Assembly: GCA_011772425.1 (NCBI GenBank)
Contig: WVZO01000757.1
Span: forward strand, 1-36,518
Direction: 5' to 3'
Length of the DNA: 36,518 nt
Origin: Candidatus Aminicenantota bacterium
Lineage (GTDB): Bacteria; Acidobacteriota; Aminicenantia; UBA2199
Each line of letters opens with the position of its first letter. The first letter of the stretch is position 1. Below the pieces are notes generated by a model. The model ran no database searches. It had not been told where the DNA came from and saw only the letters and a list, made by a program, of their open reading frames with translations. Shown piece by piece: positions 1-9,429 of the stretch. A program made the position numbers and the translations under genes.

Positions 1-842
1 CATGGCTCATAGCTGATAGGAGGGAGAAGAAAGATGGCAGTCCTGAGAAGCTCCCTATGAGCTATGAGCTATCAGCTATGAGCTGTCTTTACAAAACCGG
101 TGATTTAGCTCGTTGGCTGCCGGATGGTAACATCGAATTCCTGGGCCGTATGGATTTCCAGGTTAAAATCAGGGGATATCGCATTGAATTGGGTGAGATT
201 GAGAATTGCTTGTTGAAACATCCGCAGGTTAAAGAAGCAGTGGTTTTATCCAGGGCAAATGAGATCGGCACTAAATTTCTTTGTGCTTATGTTATATTCG
301 CTGGAACCGTTGATAACCCCGTGGAAATGGCATTGGAATTTAAGAATTATTTATCCCAATCGCTGCCCAATTATATGATTCCTGTTCATTTTGTGCAAAT
401 GGAAAAGATTCCTATTACAGTCAATGGAAAAATTGACAGGAAAGCTTTACCCCAACCGGTTTTTCAGTCAACAGCAGACTATATTATGCCTAAAACCCTC
501 AGGGAAAAGAGAGTGGCCGTCACCTGGAAAGAAATATTGGGGGTGGAAAACGTGGGGGTTAATGATAATTTCTTTGAATTGGGGGGCAATTCGTTGAATA
601 TTATCCAACTGGGTGCCCGGTTGAAGGAGACGCTTCAAATCGATATACCCACAGTTATCCTGTTCCGGTTTCCCACGATACGGACCTTTTTGGGTTACCT
701 GCTTGAGCAGGAGACCGGGGCGCCGGAAGATAAGAGAACCCTGGAGAGAGAGAAGGAAAGAGAAAGGGGCCGGTTAAAATCAGTGGATAGAGGTAAACGC
801 ATGATGAAACGAGCGATTGGCAGACGAGAAAGGAGGAATTAA
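1..842 (+). CDS. NRPS subunit, C-terminal part (adenylation C-terminus + peptidyl carrier domain), truncated at left edge
   Basis: This is the end of a nonribosomal peptide synthetase that activates an amino acid and loads it on a carrier domain. The frame is open from base 3, so the gene starts outside the window. Adenylation core motifs follow in order: YKTGDL (A7, from base 90), GRMDFQVKIRGYRIELGEIE (A8), LPNYMIP (A9) and NGKIDR (A10). A carrier domain follows with DNFFELGGNSL; the phosphopantetheine Ser is the codon at 591-593. The last ~40 residues are very basic and helical (RGKRMMKR), which suggests a docking tail for the next subunit. The stop at 840-842 lies 1 bp before the next ATG, so the two subunits are probably translationally coupled. 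The residues just before A7 are encoded by an inverted repeat (5-83) and do not look like normal adenylation-domain sequence. Substrate specificity cannot be read because the A3-A6 region is missing. Confidence 0.93.
   Translation, partial: WLIADRREKKDGSPEKLPMSYELSAMSCLYKTGDLARWLPDGNIEFLGRMDFQVKIRGYRIELGEIENCLLKHPQVKEAVVLSRANEIGTKFLCAYVIFAGTVDNPVEMALEFKNYLSQSLPNYMIPVHFVQMEKIPITVNGKIDRKALPQPVFQSTADYIMPKTLREKRVAVTWKEILGVENVGVNDNFFELGGNSLNIIQLGARLKETLQIDIPTVILFRFPTIRTFLGYLLEQETGAPEDKRTLEREKERERGRLKSVDRGKRMMKRAIGRRERRN
5..83. repeat. In-frame inverted repeat inside NRPS adenylation domain
   Basis: GCTCATAGCTGATAG (5-19) is the perfect reverse complement of CTATCAGCTATGAGC (69-83). The right side also carries tandem GAGCTAT-type units from about 53. 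The element lies in the open NRPS frame directly before motif A7 and encodes a stretch such as MSYELSAMS. Intergenic palindromic repeats of this kind are common in some bacterial genomes; here one copy is translated. Confidence 0.8.
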
Positions 843-843
843 C

Positions 844-3800
844 ATGGTGGTTGAAAGTATCAGTGGGTCGGCCCCCCAGGACCCGGAGCCGGAAGCTTCG
901 GGAACCGGCCTGGAAGTGGCAGTTATCGGGATGGCATGCCGTTTCCCGGGTGCTAAGAATATCGATGAATTCTGGGATAACTTAAAAAACGGTGTGGAAT
1001 CGATTATTTCTTTTTCGCACCAGGAACTGGTGGAGGCGGGTGTTGACCGCCATCTCCCGGAGAACCCCAATTACGTTAATGCCAGGGGTCACCTGGAGGA
1101 CAGCGAATATTTCGACGCTGCTTTTTTTGGGTATACTCCTTTGGAAGCCCACATGATGCATCCACAAATACGACTATTTCATGAATGCACCTGGGAGGTC
1201 CTTGAAAATGCCGGGTATAACCCGGATGATTATAACGGTCTCATCGGTCTTTTTGCCGGTCTTACTCCCAGCCTGATCTGGGATATAGGCAATTCAATAA
1301 AAGAGGACAGTGGATCGGAACGGTTTGCCACTCACAATTTAAACAGCAATTTTTTCTGTACGATAGTTTCCTACAAATTAAATTTAAAAGGCCCTGCCGT
1401 AACTGTACAGACTGCCTGTTCTACTTCGCTGGTGGCGATTCATACGGCATGCCGGTCGTTATTAACCGGCGAATGTGATATGGCATTGGCCGGGGGTGTT
1501 ACCATTGCGCTGCCCCGGAAAATGGGATATGTCTACCAGGAGGGTATGATTATGTCCCCGGATGGTCACTGCCGGGCGTTTGATGCCAAAGCCAGGGGCA
1601 CGGTTGGCGGTGACGGTGTCGGCCTGGTGGCACTGAAATTATTGGGCGATGCCCGGGAAGATGGCGATCATATTTATGCTGTAATTAAAGGCAGCGCCAT
1701 TAACAACGACGGCAATCGGAAAGTGGGCTATACCGCCCCCAGTGTGGAGGGTCAAAAAGAGGTGATTAAATCCGTATTCCAGATGTCGGAGCTGGACCCT
1801 GAAACCGTTACCTATGTGGAAACCCATGGTACTGGAACAGTCCTGGGAGACCCCATTGAAATCGAAGCATTAAAATTGGCATTCAATACCAATAAAAAAG
1901 GCTATTGCCGGATCGGTTCGGTTAAAACCAATGTGGGTCACCTGGATTCTGCGGCCGGGGTCGCCGGTTTTATCAAAGCAGTCCTGGCATTAACCCATAA
2001 ACAAATCCCACCCAGTTTGTATTTTGAAGCCCCCAATCCCAAGATCGATTTTGAAAATAGTCCGTTTGTTGTCAATACAGAGTTGACAGAATGGAAATGT
2101 GATGGTTTTCCCCGACGGGCCGGTGTCAGTTCCTTTGGAATCGGGGGAACCAATGCCCACGCCATATTGGAAGAATGGCCGGAAAGAGCAAGGGGCAGGG
2201 GGCAGGGGGCAAGGCGTTCTCGATTGATTCTTGTGTCTGCCAGGAGCGCAGAAGCACTGGACCGGGCAGCAAACAATTTAGCAGACCATTTCCAGGAACA
2301 CCCGGATATCAATTTTGCCGATGCCGCTTACACCTTGCAGGTGGGGCGGAAAGCCTTTGAACACCGCCGTATGCTGGTGTGTTCAACTATTGATGAAGCA
2401 GCCCAACTATTGAGGGCCGAAGGGGAAAGTCGTTTTAACAAAAAAGGAGATAAACACATCGTATTTCTATTTCCCGGGCAGGGAGCCCAGTATGTGGATA
2501 TGGGTCGGGAGTTATACCAGACCGAGCCGGTATTCCGGGAAACCATGGATCAATGTTTTGAAATCCTGACCCCTACTATAGGGTACAATATCAAAGAAAT
2601 AATTTACCCCAACGACCCCTCTGTGTCCTCTGTGTCCTCTGTGGCTAAAAACAAATTACCTGATATTGACCAGACCGAGATCACTCAGCCGGTGATTTTT
2701 GCCATTGAATATGCCCTGGCAAAATTATTAATATCCTGGGGTATCACGCCTTTTGCCATGATAGGCCACAGCATCGGCGAATATACCGCTGCCTGCCTGG
2801 CTGAAGTCTTTTCCCTGGAAGATGCATTAAATACAGTGGCGTTAAGGGGAAAGTTGATGCAGCAAATGCCTTCGGGTTCCATGATCAGTGTGCCCCTGTC
2901 AAAAAAGGAACTAAAACCAATATTGGCTTCCAACCTGGAGTTGTCTCTGGCGGCTGTCAATGGTCCTGCCAGTTGTGTGCTGTCCGGTTCCCATGAAGCC
3001 GTTGAAGCGGCTGTCCGGCAATTAAAAGAAAAAGGAGTAGAGAGCAAACACCTGCATACGTCTCATGCGTTTCATTCCCAGATGATGGACCCGGTGTTGA
3101 AGGCCTTTGAACAACACCTGTCCAACATCCCTTTGCATAAACCCCAAATCCCATTTATTTCCAATTTCACCGGTACATGGATTACGTTTGAAGATGCGGT
3201 GAACCCGGTCTACTGGGCCCGGCATTTACGGGAAACCGTACGATTCTTTGACGGGCTGACAGAGCTGATGAAAGATAAAGCTTCCATTTTTGTAGAGGTC
3301 GGGCCTGGACGTGTACTGACCGTTTATGCAACACAGCACCCGGATAGAACTCCGGATCAGCTCGCTGTTAATCTTGTGCGTCACCCCAAAGAGAACGTAT
3401 CTGATAACCGTTACCTTTTAAATAAAATTGGCCGGTTGTGGCTTTACGGGGGTGTCATCGACGGTCGAGCGTTTCATGAAGAAACACCGCGGAAACGCAT
3501 CCCCTTGCCCACCTATCCCTTTGCCCGGCAAGCTTACTCCGCCGATGTTGATTTGTACAATATGAGCGGCGCACAATTTCCCGGGAAGTACCCGGCGGGA
3601 AAAAAAGCAGATATTGCCGATTGGCTCTATACCCCCTTGTGGGAGCAGTCACTGCTGCCGCAGCCAAAAGCAGACGTTTCATCGCAGCCGCAACCAGACC
3701 ATTGGCTTATTTTTAGCGATCCCGATACCAACCAGGAAGGCCTGGAGGTTCAACTGGTGGATCGATTGAAACAGGAGGGATATCCGGTTGTGAAGGTGGA

Positions 3801-6800
3801 AATCGGTACCGGCTTCCGGGAGAACAGCAATGAAACCTTTGTGATAAATCTCCGACAGACCGGCGATTATGATTCCCTGTTTACACGGCTTGTGGAACTA
3901 AAAAAATCCCCCCGTCATATTCTTCATTTGTGGAATATTGCCAGACCCTCTCATACACCCCTGAGCCTGGAAGCCCTCGATCAATCCCAGGACATGGGCT
4001 TTTATAGTTTGCTGGCGATTGCCCGGGCTGTTGGCAAATGTAATATAAAAGAGGATATTGACATCACCGTGGTTACCAGCAATGTGTTTTGCGTGATAGG
4101 GGACGAAGAACTCTACCCGGAAAGAGCCACCCTGTTGGGTGCCCTGCGGGTGATTCCCAAAGAATACCCCAATATTTACTGCCGCTGTATCGATATCCTG
4201 CCGCCGCATCCGGGAACCCGGGAAGAGGAGTTACTGGTCAAGCAACTGATGGCAGAGGTGTTCGCCCACTCCCCTGACACCGATAACAACCAATTGGCAG
4301 CCTATCGCGGCAGTCGCCGCTGGGTACCGACGATCAAACCCGCCCTGTCTACCGGCACCGATGATCTGAATCAGCGGCTGAAAGAAAAAGGCGTTTACCT
4401 GGTGACCGGGGGATTGGGGGGAATCGGCATGACCCTGGCTGACGAACTGGCCCGGCGGTTCCAGGCCCGGTTGATATTAACCGGCCGTTCCTTTTTCCCG
4501 GAGCCGGAGGAGTGGGACCGGTGGATTGCCGATCACGGCGAACCTGATCCTGTGAGCCGTAAAATCCGGAAAATACAGGAATGGGAAGCAGCCGGGGCTG
4601 AGGTCATGACAGCAGCTGCCGATATCGCTGACCTCCAGCAAATGCATGGGGTAATTGCCCGGGTCAGAGAACGGTATGGGGAGATTAATGGTGTTATTCA
4701 CAGTGCTGGAGTTCCTGATTTCGCCGGTGTTATCCAGCGGCGGACACGGGAAACCACAGAGCCAATCCTGGCTCCCAAAGTAAAAGGCACCCTGGTACTG
4801 GAGCGGTTGATTACTGAGGCAAACCTTAAACCGGATTTCCTGGTGCTTTGTTCATCGCTTAGTTCTGTGTTAGCACCCCTGGGGCAGGTGGGTTATTGTG
4901 CAGCCAATGCCTTCCTGGACAGTTATGCATTTTATAAAATGTCCAAAAACGGCTTATACACCGTATCTGTTAATTGGGATGCCTGGCAGCAAGTGGGAAT
5001 GGCTGTGGAAGCGGTAGAACAATTGGCCGCCAGCGGTTCGGGACTGCTGGCAGGTGTTTCCGGCGCTCGTACTCCCTTGCCTGTCAAACCGGTTGTGCCA
5101 GAGGACCGCCTGGTTTCTCATCCTTTATTTCATCATTGGCAGGTAGACGAGGAAAATTCCAACACGTACAGGTATGTCTCTTATCTTAGTGCTGAAACCC
5201 ATTGGGTCCTGGATGAGCACCGCATTATGGGAATGCCTACGCTGCCCGGGACCGCTTACCTGGAAATGGTACGAGCAACTGTTGACCATCACACCGGCAA
5301 CTCCCACCTCCCCATCGAAATCCGCAATATTTCTTTTATATCACCCATCACTGCTGGCGATGGGGAAGTAAAAGAGGTCCATACCCTCCTGGAAGAGCGC
5401 GATGGAGGGTATACATTCACCATTGGTGGGCCATCATTATCTTCAGCGGGGGAAAGTAATCTGTTTGGGCACGTGTATGCTGCTGGAAATGCCGCCGTGA
5501 TACAAGCAAAAACCAGGGAAAAATCACCGGGATCACTGGATATCCAGACCATTGAAGATGCTTGCCATAAAATGGAACTGCAGGTGAAAAATGAAGGCGA
5601 TTCACTAATTGGGGCCGGATTGGTAACACCCGGACCCCGGTGGAATAACACCAAACAGATAAAATACGGTGAACACCAGGCAATGGCACGCCTGGAACTC
5701 CCAGGGGAATTTGCCGCTGATCTCCGGGACTTTCGCTTGCATCCTGCGGTGTTGGATACAGCCACTTCCATTTTGGTGGGGGCAGCCGAAGGCGAAAATA
5801 CCTATCTCCCGTTTTCTTATCAACGGGCGGCCATTTACCAGCCATTGCCGGGTAAAGTGGTTGTCTATGCCCGGGATAAATCCCCGGAAAAATCCGGTTC
5901 CAATACGCTGTCGTTTGATGTTACCCTGGTGGACAACCAGGGGGCGGTGCTGGTGGAAATCGAGGCCTATACCCTGATGAAAGTAACAAAGGAAAAACAA
6001 GCTGCTGTGCAAACGCAGCCCGGCCTAAGGGATGCCCAGGGCAAGGAGTTTCTTAAAGACGCCATTACACCTGCAGAAGGGGTGGAGGTATTTCACCGCA
6101 TTCTTTCTATTGATTTTCCCCAGGTGTTGGTGTCTACCGTTGACTTTGCGCAGCGTCTCCGGCAGGACCGGGAATTAAGTACGGCCTCGATTCAAGAAAA
6201 AGCCGCGGCACCGGGGAGGTTAATACCTGCCAGCCCCCGGCCGGAGTTAAGCACCCCTTATGCAGCACCGGAAACCCAAAATCAACAAATCCTGGCTGAT
6301 ATCTGGCAAGAAATCCTGGGGATCGAGGGAGTGGGCATCCGGGATGATTTCTTCGAATTGGGCGGCGATTCATTAAAAGCCATTACCATTACTGCCAGGA
6401 TACAAAAAGAACTGCAGGTAGAAGTCCCATTGGCAGAGTTTTTCAATGCCCCTACCATCAGCGGCCTGGCCGAATATATCGAGGGCGCGAAAGAGTCTAT
6501 CTATTCCTCCATCGCACCAGTGGAACAAAAGGAGTATTACCCCCTGTCATCCGCACAGAAGCGCTTGTTCATCCTGTGCCGCATGAATCCTGACAGCACG
6601 TTTTACAACCTGCCCCAGATCCTGAAAATGGAAGGCCAACTGGAAGTGGAGCGCTTTGATCGTGCTTTTGCTGCGCTTATTGGACGTCATGAAAGCTTGC
6701 GTACTTCTTTCCGGATGCTGGAAAATGAAAGTATCCAGGTGGTACAGCAGCCGGATGAGGTGGATTTTCAAGTGGAACATTATGAGAAAGACGTCAATGC

Positions 6801-7890
6801 TGAAGAAATCACTCAGCATTTCATCCGGCCCTTTGATTTGGACCGTGCCCCGCTGCTGCGTGTTACTATTATTGCCTTAGAAGATAACAAATATGTATGG
6901 ATGATGGATATCCATCATATCGCCGCCGATGCCACGTCATTGGCTATATTGGAAAAAGATTTATTCAGGTTATATAATGACCAGGAGTTAACGCCGCTGC
7001 GATTACAATACAAAGACTTTTCCACCTGGCAGAACAACCTGGTTGAAAGCAGTGCCATACAAGAACACGAAGAGTACTGGTTGAATCTGTATTCCGATAC
7101 CCCACAAATCCCGGAATTGCAACTGCCGTATGATTTTGAGCGGCCGGTGATTCGTCAATTCAAGGGGGACCGCTTTAACACTGCACTGGAAGCAGAGGAC
7201 GCCAAAAAATTCATGGATTTGGCCGCTTCCATTCGGGGTACTTTTTTTATGAATGTCCTGGCTGCACTCAACGTGTTGTTTTCCAAATACTCCGGCCGGC
7301 CGGATATTATTATCGGCACTTCCATTGCCGGTCGACCCCATGCCGACCTCCAGGATATCCTGGGCATGTTTGTGAATATGCTGGCTGTCCGCAATTTCCC
7401 GGATGAAAACCTGACCTACATGGAATTCCTGCAAAAGGTCAAAACCAATGTCCTGGATGCTTTCGCCCACCAGGATATGCAGTTCGAGAAACTGGTGGAT
7501 AAACTGGGATTGGGGAAAACCTCGGCAAGAAATCCTCTCTTTGAAGTGGCGCTGAATGTTCAAAACTACGAACAAGCCGCGATTCCTGCCAACGATTTGA
7601 AAATACTCCCCCATGAAATGGAATTCAAAACCGCCAAATTCGATCTACTGTTGTGGGCCAATGATATGGGTGCCGGTACAGCTGCCGATGCCAACAAGGG
7701 AATATTTTTTTCCTTTGAATATTCCACTGAAATGTTCAAACGCTCTACCGTTGAAGTCATAGCTAATCATTTGCTGGAAGTTATAAAACAAGTTGCGGAA
7801 AACCGGGACATCAAATTAAAGGATATTAAGCTGTCCCATCAACTGGTACGTTCAGAAGCCAGTGTGCCCCAGGTAGATTTTGAATTTTAG
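844..7890 (+). CDS. Hybrid polyketide synthase / NRPS: KS-AT-KR-DH-carrier-condensation
   Basis: This 2,348-residue megasynthase extends an NRPS-bound chain by one ketide unit and then condenses it with another acyl or aminoacyl carrier. ATG 844 is preceded by AGGAGG at 831-836; an upstream TTG at 817 lacks such a site. The KS spans residues ~24-440, with Cys192 (ACSTSL), His328 (THGTGT) and His366 (NVGHLDSAAG). The AT spans ~540-840, with GHSIGE (Ser643) and HAFH 741-744, predicting malonyl-CoA. A KR structural half starts near ~930. The catalytic KR has TGGLGGIG 1188-1195, Ser1338 and Tyr1351. The DH has HRIMGMPTLPG (His1459) and LHPAVLDTA (Asp1638). The carrier domain has GGDSL (Ser1843). 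The condensation domain (~1896-2330) has HHIAADA at 2024-2030. KR preceding DH is not the usual modular order. No A domain, second carrier or thioesterase follows. A Ser-Val-Ser-rich insertion in the AT comes from a dispersed repeat. Confidence 0.95.
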   Translation: MVVESISGSAPQDPEPEASGTGLEVAVIGMACRFPGAKNIDEFWDNLKNGVESIISFSHQELVEAGVDRHLPENPNYVNARGHLEDSEYFDAAFFGYTPLEAHMMHPQIRLFHECTWEVLENAGYNPDDYNGLIGLFAGLTPSLIWDIGNSIKEDSGSERFATHNLNSNFFCTIVSYKLNLKGPAVTVQTACSTSLVAIHTACRSLLTGECDMALAGGVTIALPRKMGYVYQEGMIMSPDGHCRAFDAKARGTVGGDGVGLVALKLLGDAREDGDHIYAVIKGSAINNDGNRKVGYTAPSVEGQKEVIKSVFQMSELDPETVTYVETHGTGTVLGDPIEIEALKLAFNTNKKGYCRIGSVKTNVGHLDSAAGVAGFIKAVLALTHKQIPPSLYFEAPNPKIDFENSPFVVNTELTEWKCDGFPRRAGVSSFGIGGTNAHAILEEWPERARGRGQGARRSRLILVSARSAEALDRAANNLADHFQEHPDINFADAAYTLQVGRKAFEHRRMLVCSTIDEAAQLLRAEGESRFNKKGDKHIVFLFPGQGAQYVDMGRELYQTEPVFRETMDQCFEILTPTIGYNIKEIIYPNDPSVSSVSSVAKNKLPDIDQTEITQPVIFAIEYALAKLLISWGITPFAMIGHSIGEYTAACLAEVFSLEDALNTVALRGKLMQQMPSGSMISVPLSKKELKPILASNLELSLAAVNGPASCVLSGSHEAVEAAVRQLKEKGVESKHLHTSHAFHSQMMDPVLKAFEQHLSNIPLHKPQIPFISNFTGTWITFEDAVNPVYWARHLRETVRFFDGLTELMKDKASIFVEVGPGRVLTVYATQHPDRTPDQLAVNLVRHPKENVSDNRYLLNKIGRLWLYGGVIDGRAFHEETPRKRIPLPTYPFARQAYSADVDLYNMSGAQFPGKYPAGKKADIADWLYTPLWEQSLLPQPKADVSSQPQPDHWLIFSDPDTNQEGLEVQLVDRLKQEGYPVVKVEIGTGFRENSNETFVINLRQTGDYDSLFTRLVELKKSPRHILHLWNIARPSHTPLSLEALDQSQDMGFYSLLAIARAVGKCNIKEDIDITVVTSNVFCVIGDEELYPERATLLGALRVIPKEYPNIYCRCIDILPPHPGTREEELLVKQLMAEVFAHSPDTDNNQLAAYRGSRRWVPTIKPALSTGTDDLNQRLKEKGVYLVTGGLGGIGMTLADELARRFQARLILTGRSFFPEPEEWDRWIADHGEPDPVSRKIRKIQEWEAAGAEVMTAAADIADLQQMHGVIARVRERYGEINGVIHSAGVPDFAGVIQRRTRETTEPILAPKVKGTLVLERLITEANLKPDFLVLCSSLSSVLAPLGQVGYCAANAFLDSYAFYKMSKNGLYTVSVNWDAWQQVGMAVEAVEQLAASGSGLLAGVSGARTPLPVKPVVPEDRLVSHPLFHHWQVDEENSNTYRYVSYLSAETHWVLDEHRIMGMPTLPGTAYLEMVRATVDHHTGNSHLPIEIRNISFISPITAGDGEVKEVHTLLEERDGGYTFTIGGPSLSSAGESNLFGHVYAAGNAAVIQAKTREKSPGSLDIQTIEDACHKMELQVKNEGDSLIGAGLVTPGPRWNNTKQIKYGEHQAMARLELPGEFAADLRDFRLHPAVLDTATSILVGAAEGENTYLPFSYQRAAIYQPLPGKVVVYARDKSPEKSGSNTLSFDVTLVDNQGAVLVEIEAYTLMKVTKEKQAAVQTQPGLRDAQGKEFLKDAITPAEGVEVFHRILSIDFPQVLVSTVDFAQRLRQDRELSTASIQEKAAAPGRLIPASPRPELSTPYAAPETQNQQILADIWQEILGIEGVGIRDDFFELGGDSLKAITITARIQKELQVEVPLAEFFNAPTISGLAEYIEGAKESIYSSIAPVEQKEYYPLSSAQKRLFILCRMNPDSTFYNLPQILKMEGQLEVERFDRAFAALIGRHESLRTSFRMLENESIQVVQQPDEVDFQVEHYEKDVNAEEITQHFIRPFDLDRAPLLRVTIIALEDNKYVWMMDIHHIAADATSLAILEKDLFRLYNDQELTPLRLQYKDFSTWQNNLVESSAIQEHEEYWLNLYSDTPQIPELQLPYDFERPVIRQFKGDRFNTALEAEDAKKFMDLAASIRGTFFMNVLAALNVLFSKYSGRPDIIIGTSIAGRPHADLQDILGMFVNMLAVRNFPDENLTYMEFLQKVKTNVLDAFAHQDMQFEKLVDKLGLGKTSARNPLFEVALNVQNYEQAAIPANDLKILPHEMEFKTAKFDLLLWANDMGAGTAADANKGIFFSFEYSTEMFKRSTVEVIANHLLEVIKQVAENRDIKLKDIKLSHQLVRSEASVPQVDFEF
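2619..2646. repeat. In-frame copy of a CTCTGTGTC-type dispersed repeat inside the AT domain
   Basis: CTCTGTGTC is repeated in tandem here and ends in a 19-base string (2628-2646) identical to the right arm of the intergenic hairpin at 22758-22776. It is translated as SVSSVSSVA, in the AT loop between NIKEIIYP and the conserved TQPVIFAIEYAL segment. Confidence 0.75.
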
Positions 7891-7916
7891 GTTGGCTTAA
7901 TATACTATCCGGTGAA

Positions 7917-7941
7917 CCGGAGGGAACTCATTTCCCTCCGG
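7917..7941 (+). terminator. Hairpin after the PKS/NRPS gene, candidate terminator
   Basis: A perfect 10-bp stem, CCGGAGGGAA paired with TTCCCTCCGG, around a 5-base loop starts 27 bp after the hybrid synthase stop. The following tract is only moderately T-rich (ATTTCAAATTCT), so termination could be partial and leave some readthrough into the MATE gene. Confidence 0.55.
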
Positions 7942-8028
7942 ATTTCAAATTCTATCTAACCTCTTTTCAAAGGCGGAGTACTATATTATAATTAACCTTT
8001 GTATTTACGGATTGACAATGAACCCAAA

Positions 8029-9414
8029 ATGAAAAAACCTCACGGACTTAATTTATTGGAAGGAAGCCTGGTTAAGAACATCATAAAACTGGGCTATCCC
8101 ATGGCCCTGGGATCGTTGGCCCAGACATTGTACGACCTGGCCGATGCGTTCTGGCTGGGCAAGCTGGGAAAGGCTGCCCTGTCCGCTCCCACTATTTCTT
8201 TTTTTATCATATTTTTCTTAATATCCCTTGCCCTGGGGTTTTCTGTTTCCGGTACTTCGCTGGTTTCTCAATATATTGGCGCAAAGCAAAATGAGCAGGC
8301 CAACAAAGCAGCCGGGAATGTTTTATTTTACCTGATACTGCTTTCGCTTTTATTTGCCGGAGCGGGATTGCTGCTGGATAGACAACTGCTGGGACTCTTA
8401 AAAACCCCGGAAGATGCCTTTGATTTAACGCTTTCTTATTATAGAATCGTGATGGCGGGCATGCCCCTGGCTTTTCCCATTTTTGTGTACCAATCAGTCA
8501 TGAACGGCTATGGTGACACCATATCACCGTTAAAAATATCATTGTTCACTGCCGGCGTAAATGTCATACTGGACCCTATCCTTATATTTGGCTGGCTGGG
8601 ATTACCTGCCCTCGGGGTTGCCGGTGCCGCGTTAGCCACTGTTTTTACCAGGGGAATGGGCTCAGCCATTGGTTTGTACCTCTTTTTTTCCGGGAAAAAG
8701 GGGATTCACCTTAAACTTCGACACCTGAAGCCGGCAGCGAAGATGTCCGGGCTGGTTTTTAAGATCGGGGTGCCGTCAGCATTGGGATTTTCCGGGGCTT
8801 CGTTGGGATTTATTGTGTTGATGAGTATTGTCAATTTGTTTGGCACAATAGTGATTTCCGCTTACGGCATTGGCATGCGGGTGGTGCATTTATTTATGCT
8901 GCCAGCCATGGGAATATCCGCTGCTGTAACCGCTATTGTCGGTCAGAACCTTGGTGCAGGCAATACCCAGCGGGCCAAAAATACTGTTGGCAAAGGAATT
9001 ATGTTGATGTGTATGGTGGTAATACCGGCCGTTATCCTTACGGCCATTTTCGGGAAACAGGTGACACAGGTTTTTATTCCCGGTGATTTCCTGATTCATC
9101 AGGTTGGTCAGACCATGTTTTATATTCTCCCGCTTTCTGTATTATTTTTTGGCCTTTCCACTGTTCTGCAAGGTGCTTTCCAGGGCTCCGGCGATACAGT
9201 ACCGGTAATGGTCACCCAGATCTTACGCATATGGCTTTTCAGGATCCCGTTTGTTTATCTATTATCTATTGTTTTATTAAATGGTCCGGCGGATATCCAT
9301 GCCTCCGTGGGTATCTGGTGGGGAATGGTGATTTCTAATATTGCTACCTTTTTCATGCTGTTTGCCTGGTATATGAGGGGCAAATGGGCTGTAGCCCGGA
9401 TTAAGAAAGAGTAA
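8029..9414 (+). CDS. MATE family multidrug/metabolite efflux transporter
   Basis: A 461-residue integral membrane protein with about 12 hydrophobic segments. The N-terminus (LLEGSLVKNIIKLGYPMALG, then LYDLADAFWLGKLG) is typical of DinF/NorM-type MATE proteins, which export organic compounds in exchange for Na+ or H+. The two-fold repeat is visible: a second half begins near the segment containing GVPSALGFSGASLGF. I chose ATG 8029 because it places the LLEG segment close to the N-terminus. A TTG at 7999 in the same frame would add ten residues, and neither start has a clear ribosome binding site. Lying 138 bp downstream of the synthase on the same strand, it is a reasonable candidate exporter of the NRPS/PKS product, which is inference from position. 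Length is normal for the family. Confidence 0.93.
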   Translation: MKKPHGLNLLEGSLVKNIIKLGYPMALGSLAQTLYDLADAFWLGKLGKAALSAPTISFFIIFFLISLALGFSVSGTSLVSQYIGAKQNEQANKAAGNVLFYLILLSLLFAGAGLLLDRQLLGLLKTPEDAFDLTLSYYRIVMAGMPLAFPIFVYQSVMNGYGDTISPLKISLFTAGVNVILDPILIFGWLGLPALGVAGAALATVFTRGMGSAIGLYLFFSGKKGIHLKLRHLKPAAKMSGLVFKIGVPSALGFSGASLGFIVLMSIVNLFGTIVISAYGIGMRVVHLFMLPAMGISAAVTAIVGQNLGAGNTQRAKNTVGKGIMLMCMVVIPAVILTAIFGKQVTQVFIPGDFLIHQVGQTMFYILPLSVLFFGLSTVLQGAFQGSGDTVPVMVTQILRIWLFRIPFVYLLSIVLLNGPADIHASVGIWWGMVISNIATFFMLFAWYMRGKWAVARIKKE

Positions 9415-9429
9415 CCTTTTTTCTCTTTC
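9405..9429. terminator. Weak hairpin between convergent genes
   Basis: GAAAGAG (9405-9411) pairs with CTCTTTC (9423-9429) around a loop with a run of six T. It lies exactly where the MATE gene and the opposing small membrane protein gene end, so it may terminate both. The stem is only 7 bp. Confidence 0.35.

Noticed and set aside
817-846. TTG 817 as the start of the PKS/NRPS hybrid
   Set aside because: It overlaps the upstream NRPS gene and lacks a ribosome binding site; ATG 844 has AGGAGG at 831-836.
7003-7614. 203-codon minus-strand frame opposite the condensation domain
   Set aside because: It lies antisense to a clearly conserved condensation domain and its translation has no protein-family features.
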